From: Fimenecus sp045613065
GTDB lineage: Bacteria; Bacillota; Clostridia; Oscillospirales; Acutalibacteraceae
Reading direction: 5' to 3'
Length of the DNA stretch: 64,000 nucleotides
Assembly (NCBI GenBank): GCA_045613065.1
Contig: JAZLAH010000072.1
Location: 1-64,000 of the forward strand
Of this stretch, positions 32,789-39,518 are shown in pieces (position 1 is the stretch's first letter; each line of letters opens with the position of its first letter). Under the pieces are notes generated by a model that ran no database searches, was not told the origin of the DNA, and saw nothing but the letters and a program-made list of their open reading frames with translations. A program made the translations under genes and the position numbers.

Positions 32789-33816
32789 AATTTATCCTCC
32801 TGTAATATTTCATTAATCTGTTCATCAAGATTATGGATAATTCCATCACAATCACCATGTGATGCGTGTGCTTTCCAAGATGTATAACATTCATCAAACT
32901 TTTCACGGCTGAGCTTACCCTCTACGACAAGCTTGGCCATCTTTTTATATTTACGAACAGCGTTGTGCTTATTCTCATTTCTTATCTTACAAACGACCTT
33001 ACCATTACGAATATAAGTATGAAATCCAAGAAACTTAATACCATTCTTAAATGGCATAATTTGTGTCTTGCCGTTAAGGGTTAATTCTAATCCATTAACA
33101 TATTCGGTAATCTTTTTAAGGCAGTATTTAAGGTGGTCCTTATCCTGATGTATTAAATAGAAATCATCCATATATCTACCGTAATATTGAATACCAAGTG
33201 TTTCTGTAATGTAATGGTCCAATCCATTAAGATAAAGAAGTGCGAATACCTGTGATGTCTGATTACCTAATGGCAAACCTTTTCCATCGGTGCTATCGAT
33301 AATAAGATTACAAAGCCATCTGATGCCGTCGTCTGTGAATTGTTCGGCCACGAGTTTCTTTAATATCTCGTGGTCTATGTTATAAAAGAATTTAGTTACA
33401 TCTGCTTTTAATATGTAGATGTTCATACCATGCATGGTATAGGCATCCAACATATCTTTTTTAAGTGTTTCTAAACCAAACAATGTTCCTTTACCAATTT
33501 GTCCTGCAAAGTTGTTACGAATGAATGCAGAGGCAAGTTTCGGCAGCAGAACATTATCACAAAGACTGTGTTGTACAATTTTGTCAACAAAAGCACCTGC
33601 TTTAATAACTCGTTCTTTCGGCTCGTAAACTTTGAATTCAAAATATCCTTTTATTCGATATTCTCGTTTTTCAAGCAGGTTTTTTAGGCGATTAATTCCG
33701 TCAAGTGCCATTGTTTCAAACTTGGCAGCACTCATTTTATACCCCTTGCCTTGCTTTGCTCTGCGATAAGCACGGTAAAGGCTTTCAAAAGATGTTACTT
33801 TTTCAAAATCTGTCAT
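32785..33816 (-). CDS. DGR reverse transcriptase
   Basis: About 343 residues from ATG 33816. All group features of diversity-generating-retroelement RTs are visible: SFESLYRAYRRAKQGKG start, VYEPKERVIKAGAFVDKIVQ HSLCDN, the domain 4 motif LPLGNQTSQ (near 180, the GxxxSQ form that separates DGR RTs from the SP form of other RTs), catalytic YMDD (near 214), and NGIKFLGFHTY plus a C-terminal SWKAHASHGD. It copies the template repeat with adenine-directed errors. The open frame extends to 33990 through the template repeat; no good ribosome site is seen for 33816, so the start is uncertain. Confidence 0.95.
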   Translation of the reverse strand: MTDFEKVTSFESLYRAYRRAKQGKGYKMSAAKFETMALDGINRLKNLLEKREYRIKGYFEFKVYEPKERVIKAGAFVDKIVQHSLCDNVLLPKLASAFIRNNFAGQIGKGTLFGLETLKKDMLDAYTMHGMNIYILKADVTKFFYNIDHEILKKLVAEQFTDDGIRWLCNLIIDSTDGKGLPLGNQTSQVFALLYLNGLDHYITETLGIQYYGRYMDDFYLIHQDKDHLKYCLKKITEYVNGLELTLNGKTQIMPFKNGIKFLGFHTYIRNGKVVCKIRNENKHNAVRKYKKMAKLVVEGKLSREKFDECYTSWKAHASHGDCDGIIHNLDEQINEILQEDKL

Positions 33817-33901
33817 ATTATTTAAGGGAAAGGCTATGCGTTCTTTTGATGGTGATGCACTGATTTCGGCATATTGCCTACTTTTTCTCGCTATCCACCG
33901 G

Positions 33902-33974
33902 AACGGACGAACCCCACCGTCATTGTTGTAGTAGTTATAGTTGAGTATTCCATTGTTGTTGACGGCACGGACAC
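33902..33974 (-). repeat. DGR template repeat (TR)
   Basis: 73 bp between avd and the RT core. On the coding strand it reads through seven AAY codons (peptide AVNNNGILNYNYYNNDGGVR), the preferred codon for adenine mutagenesis. It aligns without gaps to VR1 and VR2. Of 21 template adenines, 11 are changed in VR1 and 12 in VR2; no other base differs within 72 bp. The GC-rich end (GGTGGGGTTCGTCCGTT) is constant and would serve as the initiation-of-mutagenic-homology element. Confidence 0.97.
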
Positions 33975-34005
33975 AAAAAACAGAGATCAACGTATAGCCT
34001 GTGCT

Positions 34006-34389
34006 TTATCTATCTTTATCCCTTTTTCTCCATGCAAGTGTCATGTGTTTAACATCTGAAACAAGACTCGACCAATATTCTGCTCTTTTGGGAGTAATAA
34101 GGTTTAACCTTAACGAACTCTCTATGTAAAACAGAAGCTCTTCGCAATAAGTAATTGCATTTGTTTGCAAGTCATATCTGAGAATTTTGTTTTCAACTCT
34201 TGCACGATTTGCTTCCAAAAGTCTTTCGTATATATCAAAGCTCTTTCGCTGCATTCTATCTACAAGTGTGAATCGAAACTTTTTAGGGAATGTTTTACAA
34301 TTTGATGTAATCTCTAAAGTGTAAAATGATAGTTCCTTTGCTTTGATTATTACTTGCATTTCTTTCTCTTTGGTTTTGTCTTGTCCCAT
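34006..34389 (-). CDS. avd: Accessory variability determinant (Avd), four-helix-bundle protein
   Basis: 127 residues, nearly all helical and basic, with the four-helix-bundle/S23-like pattern: KFRFTLVDRMQRKSFDIYER, LLEANRARV, YCEELLFYIESSLRLNLITP, KRAEYWSSLVSDVKHMTLAW. Avd binds the DGR reverse transcriptase and template RNA and is required for mutagenic cDNA synthesis. It lies between target gene 1 and the TR, the classic place. CAGGAGCAACAT precedes the ATG. Confidence 0.9.
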   Translation of the reverse strand: MGQDKTKEKEMQVIIKAKELSFYTLEITSNCKTFPKKFRFTLVDRMQRKSFDIYERLLEANRARVENKILRYDLQTNAITYCEELLFYIESSLRLNLITPKRAEYWSSLVSDVKHMTLAWRKRDKDR

Positions 34390-34401
34390 ATGTTGCTCCT
34401 G

Positions 34402-34917
34402 TTAAGATACCGAGATTGAAGAATTTAAGATATAAAACGGACGAACCCCACCGACACAGTAGTAGTAGAGATAGACGAGTATTCCAATGTTGCGGACGGC
34501 ACGGACAACGTCGTCCCATCCTGGAACTGCGATAGGAGTAGCAAGCCACCACCAAGTACAAAGATTATATTTTTCAAGAATGTCGTGATACTTACGGAAA
34601 AGGTCACATGTCAAAAGACTTACCTTATCCTGTACTGAACCATACTTTTTGCTACCCTCGACAGTTGTAAGGTCAACCGTATGTTCAATAATGTTTTCAG
34701 CACCAACTTCTGCAGAAAGCTCGTCCAAGAATTTAGAGTTGAGATGTTTACGGATATTTGAATCTGTGTAAATGCCTTTCTTTTCATCAAATATCATTCT
34801 TTCTACAATGTTCTTTGCAATACAAACTGTTTTCCCATCAGGAAGATGTTCAAGAACGATGTGTTCCATTGTTTCTGTTTTACAAGTATTTCCTACCTGA
34901 ATTTCTGCTAATGTCAT
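34402..34917 (-). CDS. DGR target protein 1 (DUF6273-like, C-type-lectin fold)
   Basis: 171 residues from the ATG at 34917 (GGAGGGATAAAACT before it). Shares TVDLTTVEGSKKYGSVQDKV and the WWWLATP core with target 2; this matches DUF6273 proteins, related to formylglycine-enzyme-like C-type-lectin folds used by DGR targets. The C-terminal VR1 encodes RAVRNIGILVYLYYYCVGGV then RPFYILN. No signal peptide or membrane segment, so cytoplasmic or virion-bound. Lies between target 2 and avd. Confidence 0.88.
   Translation of the reverse strand: MTLAEIQVGNTCKTETMEHIVLEHLPDGKTVCIAKNIVERMIFDEKKGIYTDSNIRKHLNSKFLDELSAEVGAENIIEHTVDLTTVEGSKKYGSVQDKVSLLTCDLFRKYHDILEKYNLCTWWWLATPIAVPGWDDVVRAVRNIGILVYLYYYCVGGVRPFYILNSSISVS
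34436..34507 (-). repeat. Variable repeat 1 (VR1)
   Basis: 72 bp matching TR with 11 substitutions, all at template adenines on the coding strand. The match ends sharply on both sides: beyond the GC-rich end TR has CCGG where VR1 has TTAT. Confidence 0.96.
34613..34704 (-). repeat. 92-bp exact repeat shared by the two DGR targets, copy in target 1
   Basis: Identical over 92 bp to 35145-35236 in target 2, while flanking parts of the two genes have diverged. It encodes the conserved ENIIEHTVDLTTVEGSKKYG segment and beyond. Suggests recent duplication or gene conversion. Confidence 0.92.
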
Positions 34918-34921
34918 AGTT

Positions 34922-35545
34922 TTATCCCTCCACTTTAGATACAAAGATATTAGATTTTAAGATGCAAAACGGACGAACCCCACCGTCACTGTAGCAGCAG
35001 CCATAGTCGAGAATTCCACAGTCGTCGACGGCACGGACACAATCGTCATAGTTTGGAACATCGATAGGTGTACAGAGCCACCACCATTTATCAAGTTTAT
35101 ATTTTTCAAGAATATCGTGGTACTTACTGAAAAGACTACAGGTTAAAAGACTTACCTTATCCTGTACTGAACCATACTTTTTGCTACCCTCGACAGTTGT
35201 AAGGTCAACCGTATGTTCAATAATGTTTTCAGCACCGAAATTCAATGAAAGTGTTTTATAGAAATTAGTATTAAGATAGTTTCTCAAATCACTTGAAATC
35301 CAATTGCCTGATTTGGAATCAAACTGCATTCTCTCCTCAAAAGCATTTTTGAAAAGGATGGCTGTACCTTCCTCAAGATGTTCGAGAACAATAATCTCAA
35401 ACATTCCTGCTTTCACTATTTCACCGGGTTTGATTTTATCAAGCGTGGTGAGAGTTCCATTACCAAGAAGGGACTTAATCATTTCATCTGATACGCCCTC
35501 AATAATGACTCGTTTTGTGTTTGGTTCTACTGTTACTTTACTCAT
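34922..35545 (-). CDS. DGR target protein 2 (DUF6273-like, C-type-lectin fold)
   Basis: 207 residues from the ATG at 35545 (AAAAGGAGTGTTACAA before it; a GTG at 35554 is less likely). An extra N-terminal stretch (about 1-45, VTVEPNTKRVIIEGVSDEMI) precedes the module shared with target 1 (FGAENIIEHTVDLTTVEGSK, WWWLCTPIDVPNYDD). VR2 encodes RAVDDCGILDYGCCYSDGGV then RPFCILK. No export signal. The stop is 4 bases from the start of target 1. It is the first gene of the DGR block. Confidence 0.88.
   Translation of the reverse strand: MSKVTVEPNTKRVIIEGVSDEMIKSLLGNGTLTTLDKIKPGEIVKAGMFEIIVLEHLEEGTAILFKNAFEERMQFDSKSGNWISSDLRNYLNTNFYKTLSLNFGAENIIEHTVDLTTVEGSKKYGSVQDKVSLLTCSLFSKYHDILEKYKLDKWWWLCTPIDVPNYDDCVRAVDDCGILDYGCCYSDGGVRPFCILKSNIFVSKVEG
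34968..35040 (-). repeat. Variable repeat 2 (VR2)
   Basis: 73 bp matching TR with 12 substitutions, all at template adenines. VR1 and VR2 share some altered sites but mostly carry different bases, showing independent mutagenic events. Confidence 0.96.
35145..35236 (-). repeat. 92-bp exact repeat shared by the two DGR targets, copy in target 2
   Basis: Second copy of the repeat at 34613-34704; see that entry. The match stops abruptly at both ends. Confidence 0.92.
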
Positions 35546-35559
35546 TTGTAACACTCCTT

Positions 35560-35748
35560 TTAACTTAATATTTTTGCAAATTGCAATTTAAGAATTCCAT
35601 TTCTGGAAATTCCGTAACGCTTTTTTATTGTGCGAGGGTCTATGCCCAAAAAAGTCGCACATTCCTTTTGAGATAAATGGTCCTTGTCAGGAAATTTTTC
35701 ATCGAGCCTGACAATGTATTCTCGATATAGTTCTTTTTCTCTTGGCAT
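35560..35748 (-). CDS. Small helix-turn-helix protein (excisionase/regulator-like)
   Basis: 62 residues from the ATG at 35748 (AAGGACGG upstream). LSQKECATFLGIDPRTIKKR is a MerR/excisionase-type helix-turn-helix (Q-K-E-x-A-x-x-L-G-I-x-x-R-T-I), followed by a basic YGISRNGILKL. In the early operon right after cro, it may be an excisionase or a second regulator. Confidence 0.65.
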   Translation of the reverse strand: MPREKELYREYIVRLDEKFPDKDHLSQKECATFLGIDPRTIKKRYGISRNGILKLQFAKILS

Positions 35749-35887
35749 ATTGACACCGTCCTTTTCTTTGCTCACAGAGCTTATTCATCACACAGACCAT
35801 ACCGTTGTATGAATATTGTGACACAAAGACTGTAAATGAGTTTAATTTTGAGATATGTCTGTGCGACGAGTAAGCTCTTTTTTTCAT
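35699..35887 (-). CDS. Possible small basic protein after cro
   Basis: 62 codons beginning MKKRAYSSHRHISKLNSFTV. Composition looks unstructured, but the ATG has an almost perfect AAGGAGG five bases upstream, and the frame overlaps the next gene's start by 50 bases. It is either a real small gene or a leader that couples translation to the next gene. No family recognised. Confidence 0.4.
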   Translation of the reverse strand: MKKRAYSSHRHISKLNSFTVFVSQYSYNGMVCVMNKLCEQRKGRCQYAKRKRTISRIHCQAR

Positions 35888-35900
35888 ATAAGCCTCCTTA

Positions 35901-35919
35901 AGTTTAGAAAAACTAAACT
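35901..35919. promoter_or_regulatory. Palindromic repressor operator at the end of cro
   Basis: AGTTTAGAAAAACTAAACT: perfect 7-bp inverted arms (AGTTTAG / CTAAACT) around AAAAA. The half-site TTTCTAAACT recurs four times in the cro-repressor intergenic region, so this is likely a distal operator for the same repressor or Cro. Confidence 0.7.
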
Positions 35920-36128
35920 TTTACGGTATAAAAAAATTTGCCTATATCTTTTTTGGCAATTTTTAATATTCTACAGATAGTGACAATTTCTTTTTGCTTA
36001 AAGAACGCACTACTTCCAAGTTTTTGTGAAAGAGTGGCGGGCGACATTCTTATCTTTGAAGCAAATGTTTTTTGCGTATATCCGTATTCTTTAATCCTGC
36101 CTTCAAGAGCCGAATAATCAAATATCAT
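35913..36128 (-). CDS. Cro-like regulator (DUF739 family)
   Basis: 71 residues from the ATG at 36128 (GGAGGTGCTTTG before it; a TTG lies just upstream). MIFDYSALEGRIKEYGYTQK, TFASKIRMSPATLSQKLGSS then CRILKIAKKDIGKFFYTVKV is the DUF739 Cro pattern, a helix-turn-helix ending in a C-terminal strand for dimer contact. It is the first gene of the leftward lytic operon and diverges from the repressor gene. Confidence 0.88.
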   Translation of the reverse strand: MIFDYSALEGRIKEYGYTQKTFASKIRMSPATLSQKLGSSAFFKQKEIVTICRILKIAKKDIGKFFYTVKV

Positions 36129-36150
36129 CAAAGCACCTCCTGTTCAGAAA

Positions 36151-36256
36151 TTCTAAACTAATATTATCACAACATTTCGTAGTTGTCAACATATAATTTC
36201 ACATTTTCTAAACTTCTTTTAGTTTTTTAGAAATTTTGTGTTGATTTTTCTAAACT
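36151..36256. promoter_or_regulatory. Operator cluster of the lysis-lysogeny switch
   Basis: Four copies of the half-site TTTCTAAACT or its complement: 36151-36159, 36205-36214, 36221-36233 (AGTTTTTTAGAAA, opposite orientation) and 36247-36256. The first overlaps the start of the cro transcript; the last lies in the spacer of the repressor promoter. A fifth, palindromic copy is at 35901-35919. Confidence 0.72.
36161..36189 (-). promoter_or_regulatory. Leftward early promoter (cro / DGR / replication)
   Basis: On the minus strand TTGACA (36189-36184), 17-bp spacer, TAATAT (36166-36161). Near consensus; the first operator half-site lies just after the -10. Confidence 0.85.
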
Positions 36257-36269
36257 ATAATGGTATTAT
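36241..36269 (+). promoter_or_regulatory. Promoter of the CI-like repressor
   Basis: TTGATT (36241-36246), 17-bp spacer containing an operator half-site, TATTAT (36264-36269). The repressor ATG is at 36288 after GAGAGGTGAG. Confidence 0.82.
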
Positions 36270-36287
36270 ATCAAGAGAGGTGAGAAA

Positions 36288-36638
36288 ATGGATAAGATAA
36301 GTTGTGCGGAAAGAATCGCGTATGCTTTAACTGTGCGAAAAATGACTCAAACCGAACTATGCAAAAAAACAGGCATCCCAAAAAGTGCAATGTCACAATA
36401 TATAAAAGGTTCGTTTGAGCCTAAACAAAACAGGGTGTATTTGATTTCCAAAGCACTTGATGTCAGTGAGGCATGGTTAATGGGTTATGATGTTCCTATG
36501 AAAAAAGAAGCACCAACATCTGAGTCGGTGCTTACAGATTATGAGTTGGAAGTCATTAAACTTTTGAGAACTGTTCCTGAAGACAAGAGGGAGGACTTTC
36601 TTAATTATCTTCAAGCTGCAGTAAATATGTTGAAATGA
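36288..36638 (+). CDS. CI-like phage repressor without a peptidase domain
   Basis: 116 residues. The XRE-type helix-turn-helix (about 10-65: RIAYALTVRKMTQTELCKKT, GIPKSAMSQYIKGSFEPKQN, LDVSEAWLMGYDVPM) is followed by a linker and one helical segment (DYELEVIKLLRTVPEDKRED). The usual S24 self-cleavage domain is absent, so RecA-driven autoproteolysis cannot remove it. Divergent from cro with shared operators, it keeps the prophage silent. Confidence 0.85.
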   Translation: MDKISCAERIAYALTVRKMTQTELCKKTGIPKSAMSQYIKGSFEPKQNRVYLISKALDVSEAWLMGYDVPMKKEAPTSESVLTDYELEVIKLLRTVPEDKREDFLNYLQAAVNMLK

Positions 36639-36726
36639 TTTCTTCCAATTGTGGAATGGTAACCAGGGGAGCATCACCACCACAGATAATTTGCATTGCT
36701 TTTTTAATAAACTCACTATCAGACAT
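36601..36726 (-). CDS. Candidate SOS-induced antirepressor, 41 codons
   Basis: Reads MSDSEFIKKAMQIICGGDAP then LVTIPQLEEIISTYLLQLED N. AAAGGAGTGCCA precedes the ATG. The gene is convergent with the repressor and overlaps its last 38 bases. A consensus promoter and a perfect LexA box lie directly upstream. Acidic, probably two short helices. The position beside a non-cleavable repressor and the SOS control suggest that it inactivates the repressor on DNA damage; this is inference, and the family is not recognised. Confidence 0.6.
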   Translation of the reverse strand: MSDSEFIKKAMQIICGGDAPLVTIPQLEEIISTYLLQLEDN

Positions 36727-36744
36727 TGGCACTCCTTTCTGCAT

Positions 36745-36758
36745 CGAACAAATGTTCG
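36745..36758. promoter_or_regulatory. LexA (SOS) box
   Basis: CGAACAAATGTTCG fits the Firmicutes LexA/DinR consensus CGAACRNRYGTTYS exactly and is nearly palindromic. It lies about 6 to 19 bases downstream of the predicted start of the small-gene transcript, a place where LexA would block transcription. Confidence 0.85.
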
Positions 36759-36770
36759 TTTACAATATTT

Positions 36771-36799
36771 ATTGTAGCGAGTTTTTTCAAAAAAGTCAA
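36771..36799 (-). promoter_or_regulatory. Promoter of the SOS-controlled small gene
   Basis: On the minus strand TTGACT (36799-36794), 17-bp spacer, TACAAT (36776-36771), followed by the LexA box and then the small ORF. Confidence 0.8.
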
Positions 36800-36923
36800 T
36801 AGGTAAAATGAAACAGTCCTTAAAAACGGACTTGAGGAAGAAAACTGAAATTTCTTGTCACAAAATGTCTTGAATGTACGATTTATATAATAATAGTATA
36901 TTTATATAAAAGGAGAAATGGTT

Positions 36924-37616
36924 ATGTATTGTCCTAAATGTGGATGTGAAAACAATGATGGAGCTAATTTTTGTGCAAGTTGTGGTTATAATTATACAAC
37001 TGGTACAAGTGAAAATGTCTCAAAGAGAAAAAAGAATGTTAAGTTAACAGAAAAGAAGAAAAAACCAAACGGCTGTTTGACTGCTCTTATTGTTGTGATT
37101 ATTATATTTGGTGTATTTTTTGTTGCTTTGTTAAGTGGAGATGATAGCAGTTCAGGTGCCGAAAACACAACAAACAATAGTCAAGTTGATAATGTTCAGC
37201 AGAATGACGATGAAAAGGTATATGGGATTGGTGACACTGTAACAGTTAACACGAGCCGTGGTGACTATTCACTGAAGTTTACAGGCGTAAGAGAGACTTC
37301 CAAACGAAATCAATATGCAGATGATAATCCACAACGAGTTGTTATTTTGGAATATGAATATAAAAACATTTCTTTTGACTCTGATGTCGTTGTTAGTTAT
37401 TTATATCTCCGAACTTATGATAACGACGGTAACGCTCTTGCCGTTTATCCTGACACTTCAATAAAACCAACTACAAATATTAGTCAGGGAAAAACTGCCA
37501 CTGCATCTGTTGCTTACGGATTAAACAGCGACGATAATATCGTAACTGTAGATTTTTATAATATAACTATGGAAAGTATGCATAATGCTGAATGCTCATT
37601 TAAATTAACTTGGTAA
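36924..37616 (+). CDS. Zinc-ribbon membrane protein with DUF4352-like outer domain
   Basis: 230 residues from the ATG at 36924 (AAAGGAG eight bases before; an ATG at 36918 is too close). Order: N-terminal zinc ribbon (CPKCGCENNDGANFCASCGY), basic linker, one membrane segment (about 52-71, ALIVVIIIFGVFFVALL), Ser/Asn-rich linker, then an extracellular beta domain (YGIGDTVTVNTSRGDYSLKF ... NISQGKTATASVAYGL) of the DUF4352/DUF5067 kind. Transcribed with the repressor side, so probably expressed in the lysogen. Confidence 0.75.
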   Translation: MYCPKCGCENNDGANFCASCGYNYTTGTSENVSKRKKNVKLTEKKKKPNGCLTALIVVIIIFGVFFVALLSGDDSSSGAENTTNNSQVDNVQQNDDEKVYGIGDTVTVNTSRGDYSLKFTGVRETSKRNQYADDNPQRVVILEYEYKNISFDSDVVVSYLYLRTYDNDGNALAVYPDTSIKPTTNISQGKTATASVAYGLNSDDNIVTVDFYNITMESMHNAECSFKLTW

Positions 37617-37697
37617 CACAAGAAGAATTTGATGCAAAGAAAAGACAGATATTGGGATTGTAGTTTGTGTAACTGTTATTAAATAGGATGTGAAAAA

Positions 37698-38189
37698 ATG
37701 GAAAATTTAAAGGATATAGCATTAATTGCTATGCCCGTTATAACATGTTGGGTAACTTATATTGTAACGCGACTCGGTATAAAAAACGATAAGTCTTCTA
37801 ACATATTAGAAGAACAGTATTTAAAAGTTGTTTCACCAATCCATTACATACTAAAAACAGCAAAAAAGAAAAAACTTTTTACTGAAATTGGTAATGTTGT
37901 TAATGAAAATTATCATCTTTTGCCTGAAGGTTTGTACGATGATTTTATTGGATTTACAAATGCGGAAATAAGTGAGCAAGAGTTTAAAAATAAAATAGAC
38001 GAATATAATCGAATTCTTCGGTACAAATTAGGATATTCAAAAATAAAGATTACCAAGAAAGATAAAGAGGCAGAAAAACAATTGGCGATGTCAAAAAACT
38101 ATCTAATTATCAGATGGATACTTACAATTTTATCAGTGCTTGTTGGTGTTTGTACATCGCTTCTTTTTGATGCAACACCAGTGGTTTGA
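37698..38189 (+). CDS. Two-membrane-segment protein, possible lysogenic conversion factor
   Basis: 163 residues. A hydrophobic N-terminal segment (about 6-25), a soluble helical middle (about 40-125) and a C-terminal segment (about 136-157, IIRWILTILSVLVGVCTSLLF). Prophage genes between repressor and integrase often encode superinfection exclusion or other lysogen traits; nothing more specific can be read. Preceded by a weak AGGATGTG site. Confidence 0.5.
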   Translation: MENLKDIALIAMPVITCWVTYIVTRLGIKNDKSSNILEEQYLKVVSPIHYILKTAKKKKLFTEIGNVVNENYHLLPEGLYDDFIGFTNAEISEQEFKNKIDEYNRILRYKLGYSKIKITKKDKEAEKQLAMSKNYLIIRWILTILSVLVGVCTSLLFDATPVV

Positions 38190-38239
38190 TTTTCAATTTA
38201 TGAGAATAATGATTAAAACAATAATCAGGAGGTGATACA

Positions 38240-39301
38240 ATGAAATCAAAGAGAAAAGACGGATATTATGAAAAGGTTATGACATTCACCATTAATGGTG
38301 AAAAGATACGAAAGCACTTTTATTATAAAGATGAATTTGAACTTGTAGAAAAAGTAAAAGCATTTGAAAGACAACTGTCAGAAAGTGAAAAAGTGTATTT
38401 TTCATTCGTGGCTGATAAATGGTGGGAGAGTCATTGCAACAACATTGAGGGTGGTACACAGATTAGTTATCAACCTGCATATAAACGAGCTGTAGATGCT
38501 TTTGATGGTAAGGAGATAAAAGATATTACATCAATAGATATAAAGCGAGTTTTAGACCGTATGGCAAAACAGCGATACTCTGCACAGACGGTAAGAGTAC
38601 AAAGAATAGTTTTAAATCTTATCTTTAAAGATGCTGTTTTAAATAAATATATTGACATCAATCCTGTTTCAGTTGTATCAGTTCCTCGTAATCTTCCAAA
38701 AGCAAAAAGAGAAATGCCTACTGATGATGAAATTGAAATAGTAATGCAGTCAGCAGATGCATCCTTTGGAATGTTTGCTTACTTAATACTCTTTACAGGG
38801 TGTCGTCGTGGCGAAGCTCTCGCACTACAATGGAAAGATATAGACTTTAAGAAAAAGACAATCAGTATAAGCAAAAGTGTAAACTACAGCGGTGCAAATC
38901 AAAATGTGCCTATTGTATCACCACATCCTAAAAGTGATGCAGGTATCAGAGAGATAGTCATAATTGATTGTTTGTATAACAGATTAAAAGAGATGTCACA
39001 AGGCTGTTCTCAGGATGATTATGTATTTGGCGGCAATTCACCGCTGACAAAATCATCTTTCCGTAAAAAGTGGATGAAGTATCAAAAAGAAACGAATACG
39101 AGCTTCACACCACATCAATTACGACACGCCTATGCAACCATTTTATACGATGCAGGAATAGATGAAAAGGTCGCACAAGGTCTGATGGGACACTCCACAA
39201 TTCAGCTCACAAGAGATATTTACACCCATGTTCGTATGAACCGAAAGGAATTAGCATCATCAAAATTAAATGAGTATGTTCATAAGCTTAATAAAGTTTA
39301 A
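38240..39301 (+). CDS. int: Tyrosine-type phage integrase
   Basis: 353 residues. N-terminal arm-binding beta domain (KRKDGYYEKVMTFTINGEKI RKH), SAM-like core-binding domain (about 60-160), and the catalytic domain: Arg in FTGCRRGEALALQW, Lys region, HQLRHAYAT (His-x-x-Arg), the second His in LMGHSTIQ and the nucleophile Tyr in RDIYTH. It recombines attP with the tRNA-Lys 3' end. AGGAGGTGATACA precedes the ATG. Confidence 0.96.
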   Translation: MKSKRKDGYYEKVMTFTINGEKIRKHFYYKDEFELVEKVKAFERQLSESEKVYFSFVADKWWESHCNNIEGGTQISYQPAYKRAVDAFDGKEIKDITSIDIKRVLDRMAKQRYSAQTVRVQRIVLNLIFKDAVLNKYIDINPVSVVSVPRNLPKAKREMPTDDEIEIVMQSADASFGMFAYLILFTGCRRGEALALQWKDIDFKKKTISISKSVNYSGANQNVPIVSPHPKSDAGIREIVIIDCLYNRLKEMSQGCSQDDYVFGGNSPLTKSSFRKKWMKYQKETNTSFTPHQLRHAYATILYDAGIDEKVAQGLMGHSTIQLTRDIYTHVRMNRKELASSKLNEYVHKLNKV

Positions 39302-39347
39302 GAATTTTACAATGAACACTTCACAATTGATTAATCTATAAATCGGA

Positions 39348-39390
39348 ACACTCCTACAAAGGCTATTTGCCAGTGTAGGAGTGTTTTTTT
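39348..39390 (+). terminator. Terminator of the integrase gene
   Basis: ACACTCCTACA / TGTAGGAGTGT, 11-bp perfect stem, followed by TTTTTTT. It isolates the accessory cassette from the integrase. Confidence 0.9.
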
Positions 39391-39518
39391 GGCATAATAT
39401 GAGTAAGTGCGCCTTTATTCATTTAATAGTGACATTACTATCTAACACGTTTCGTCATATTACTCAAAGGAGATGTATAATAATATAGTGATTTTAATTT
39501 TAATAAAGGATAAATAAT

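Noticed and set aside
33816..33990. RT N-terminal extension through the template repeat
   Set aside because: Not annotated as part of the RT because TR is the donor RNA segment and RT homology begins after it; kept as an open question in the findings.
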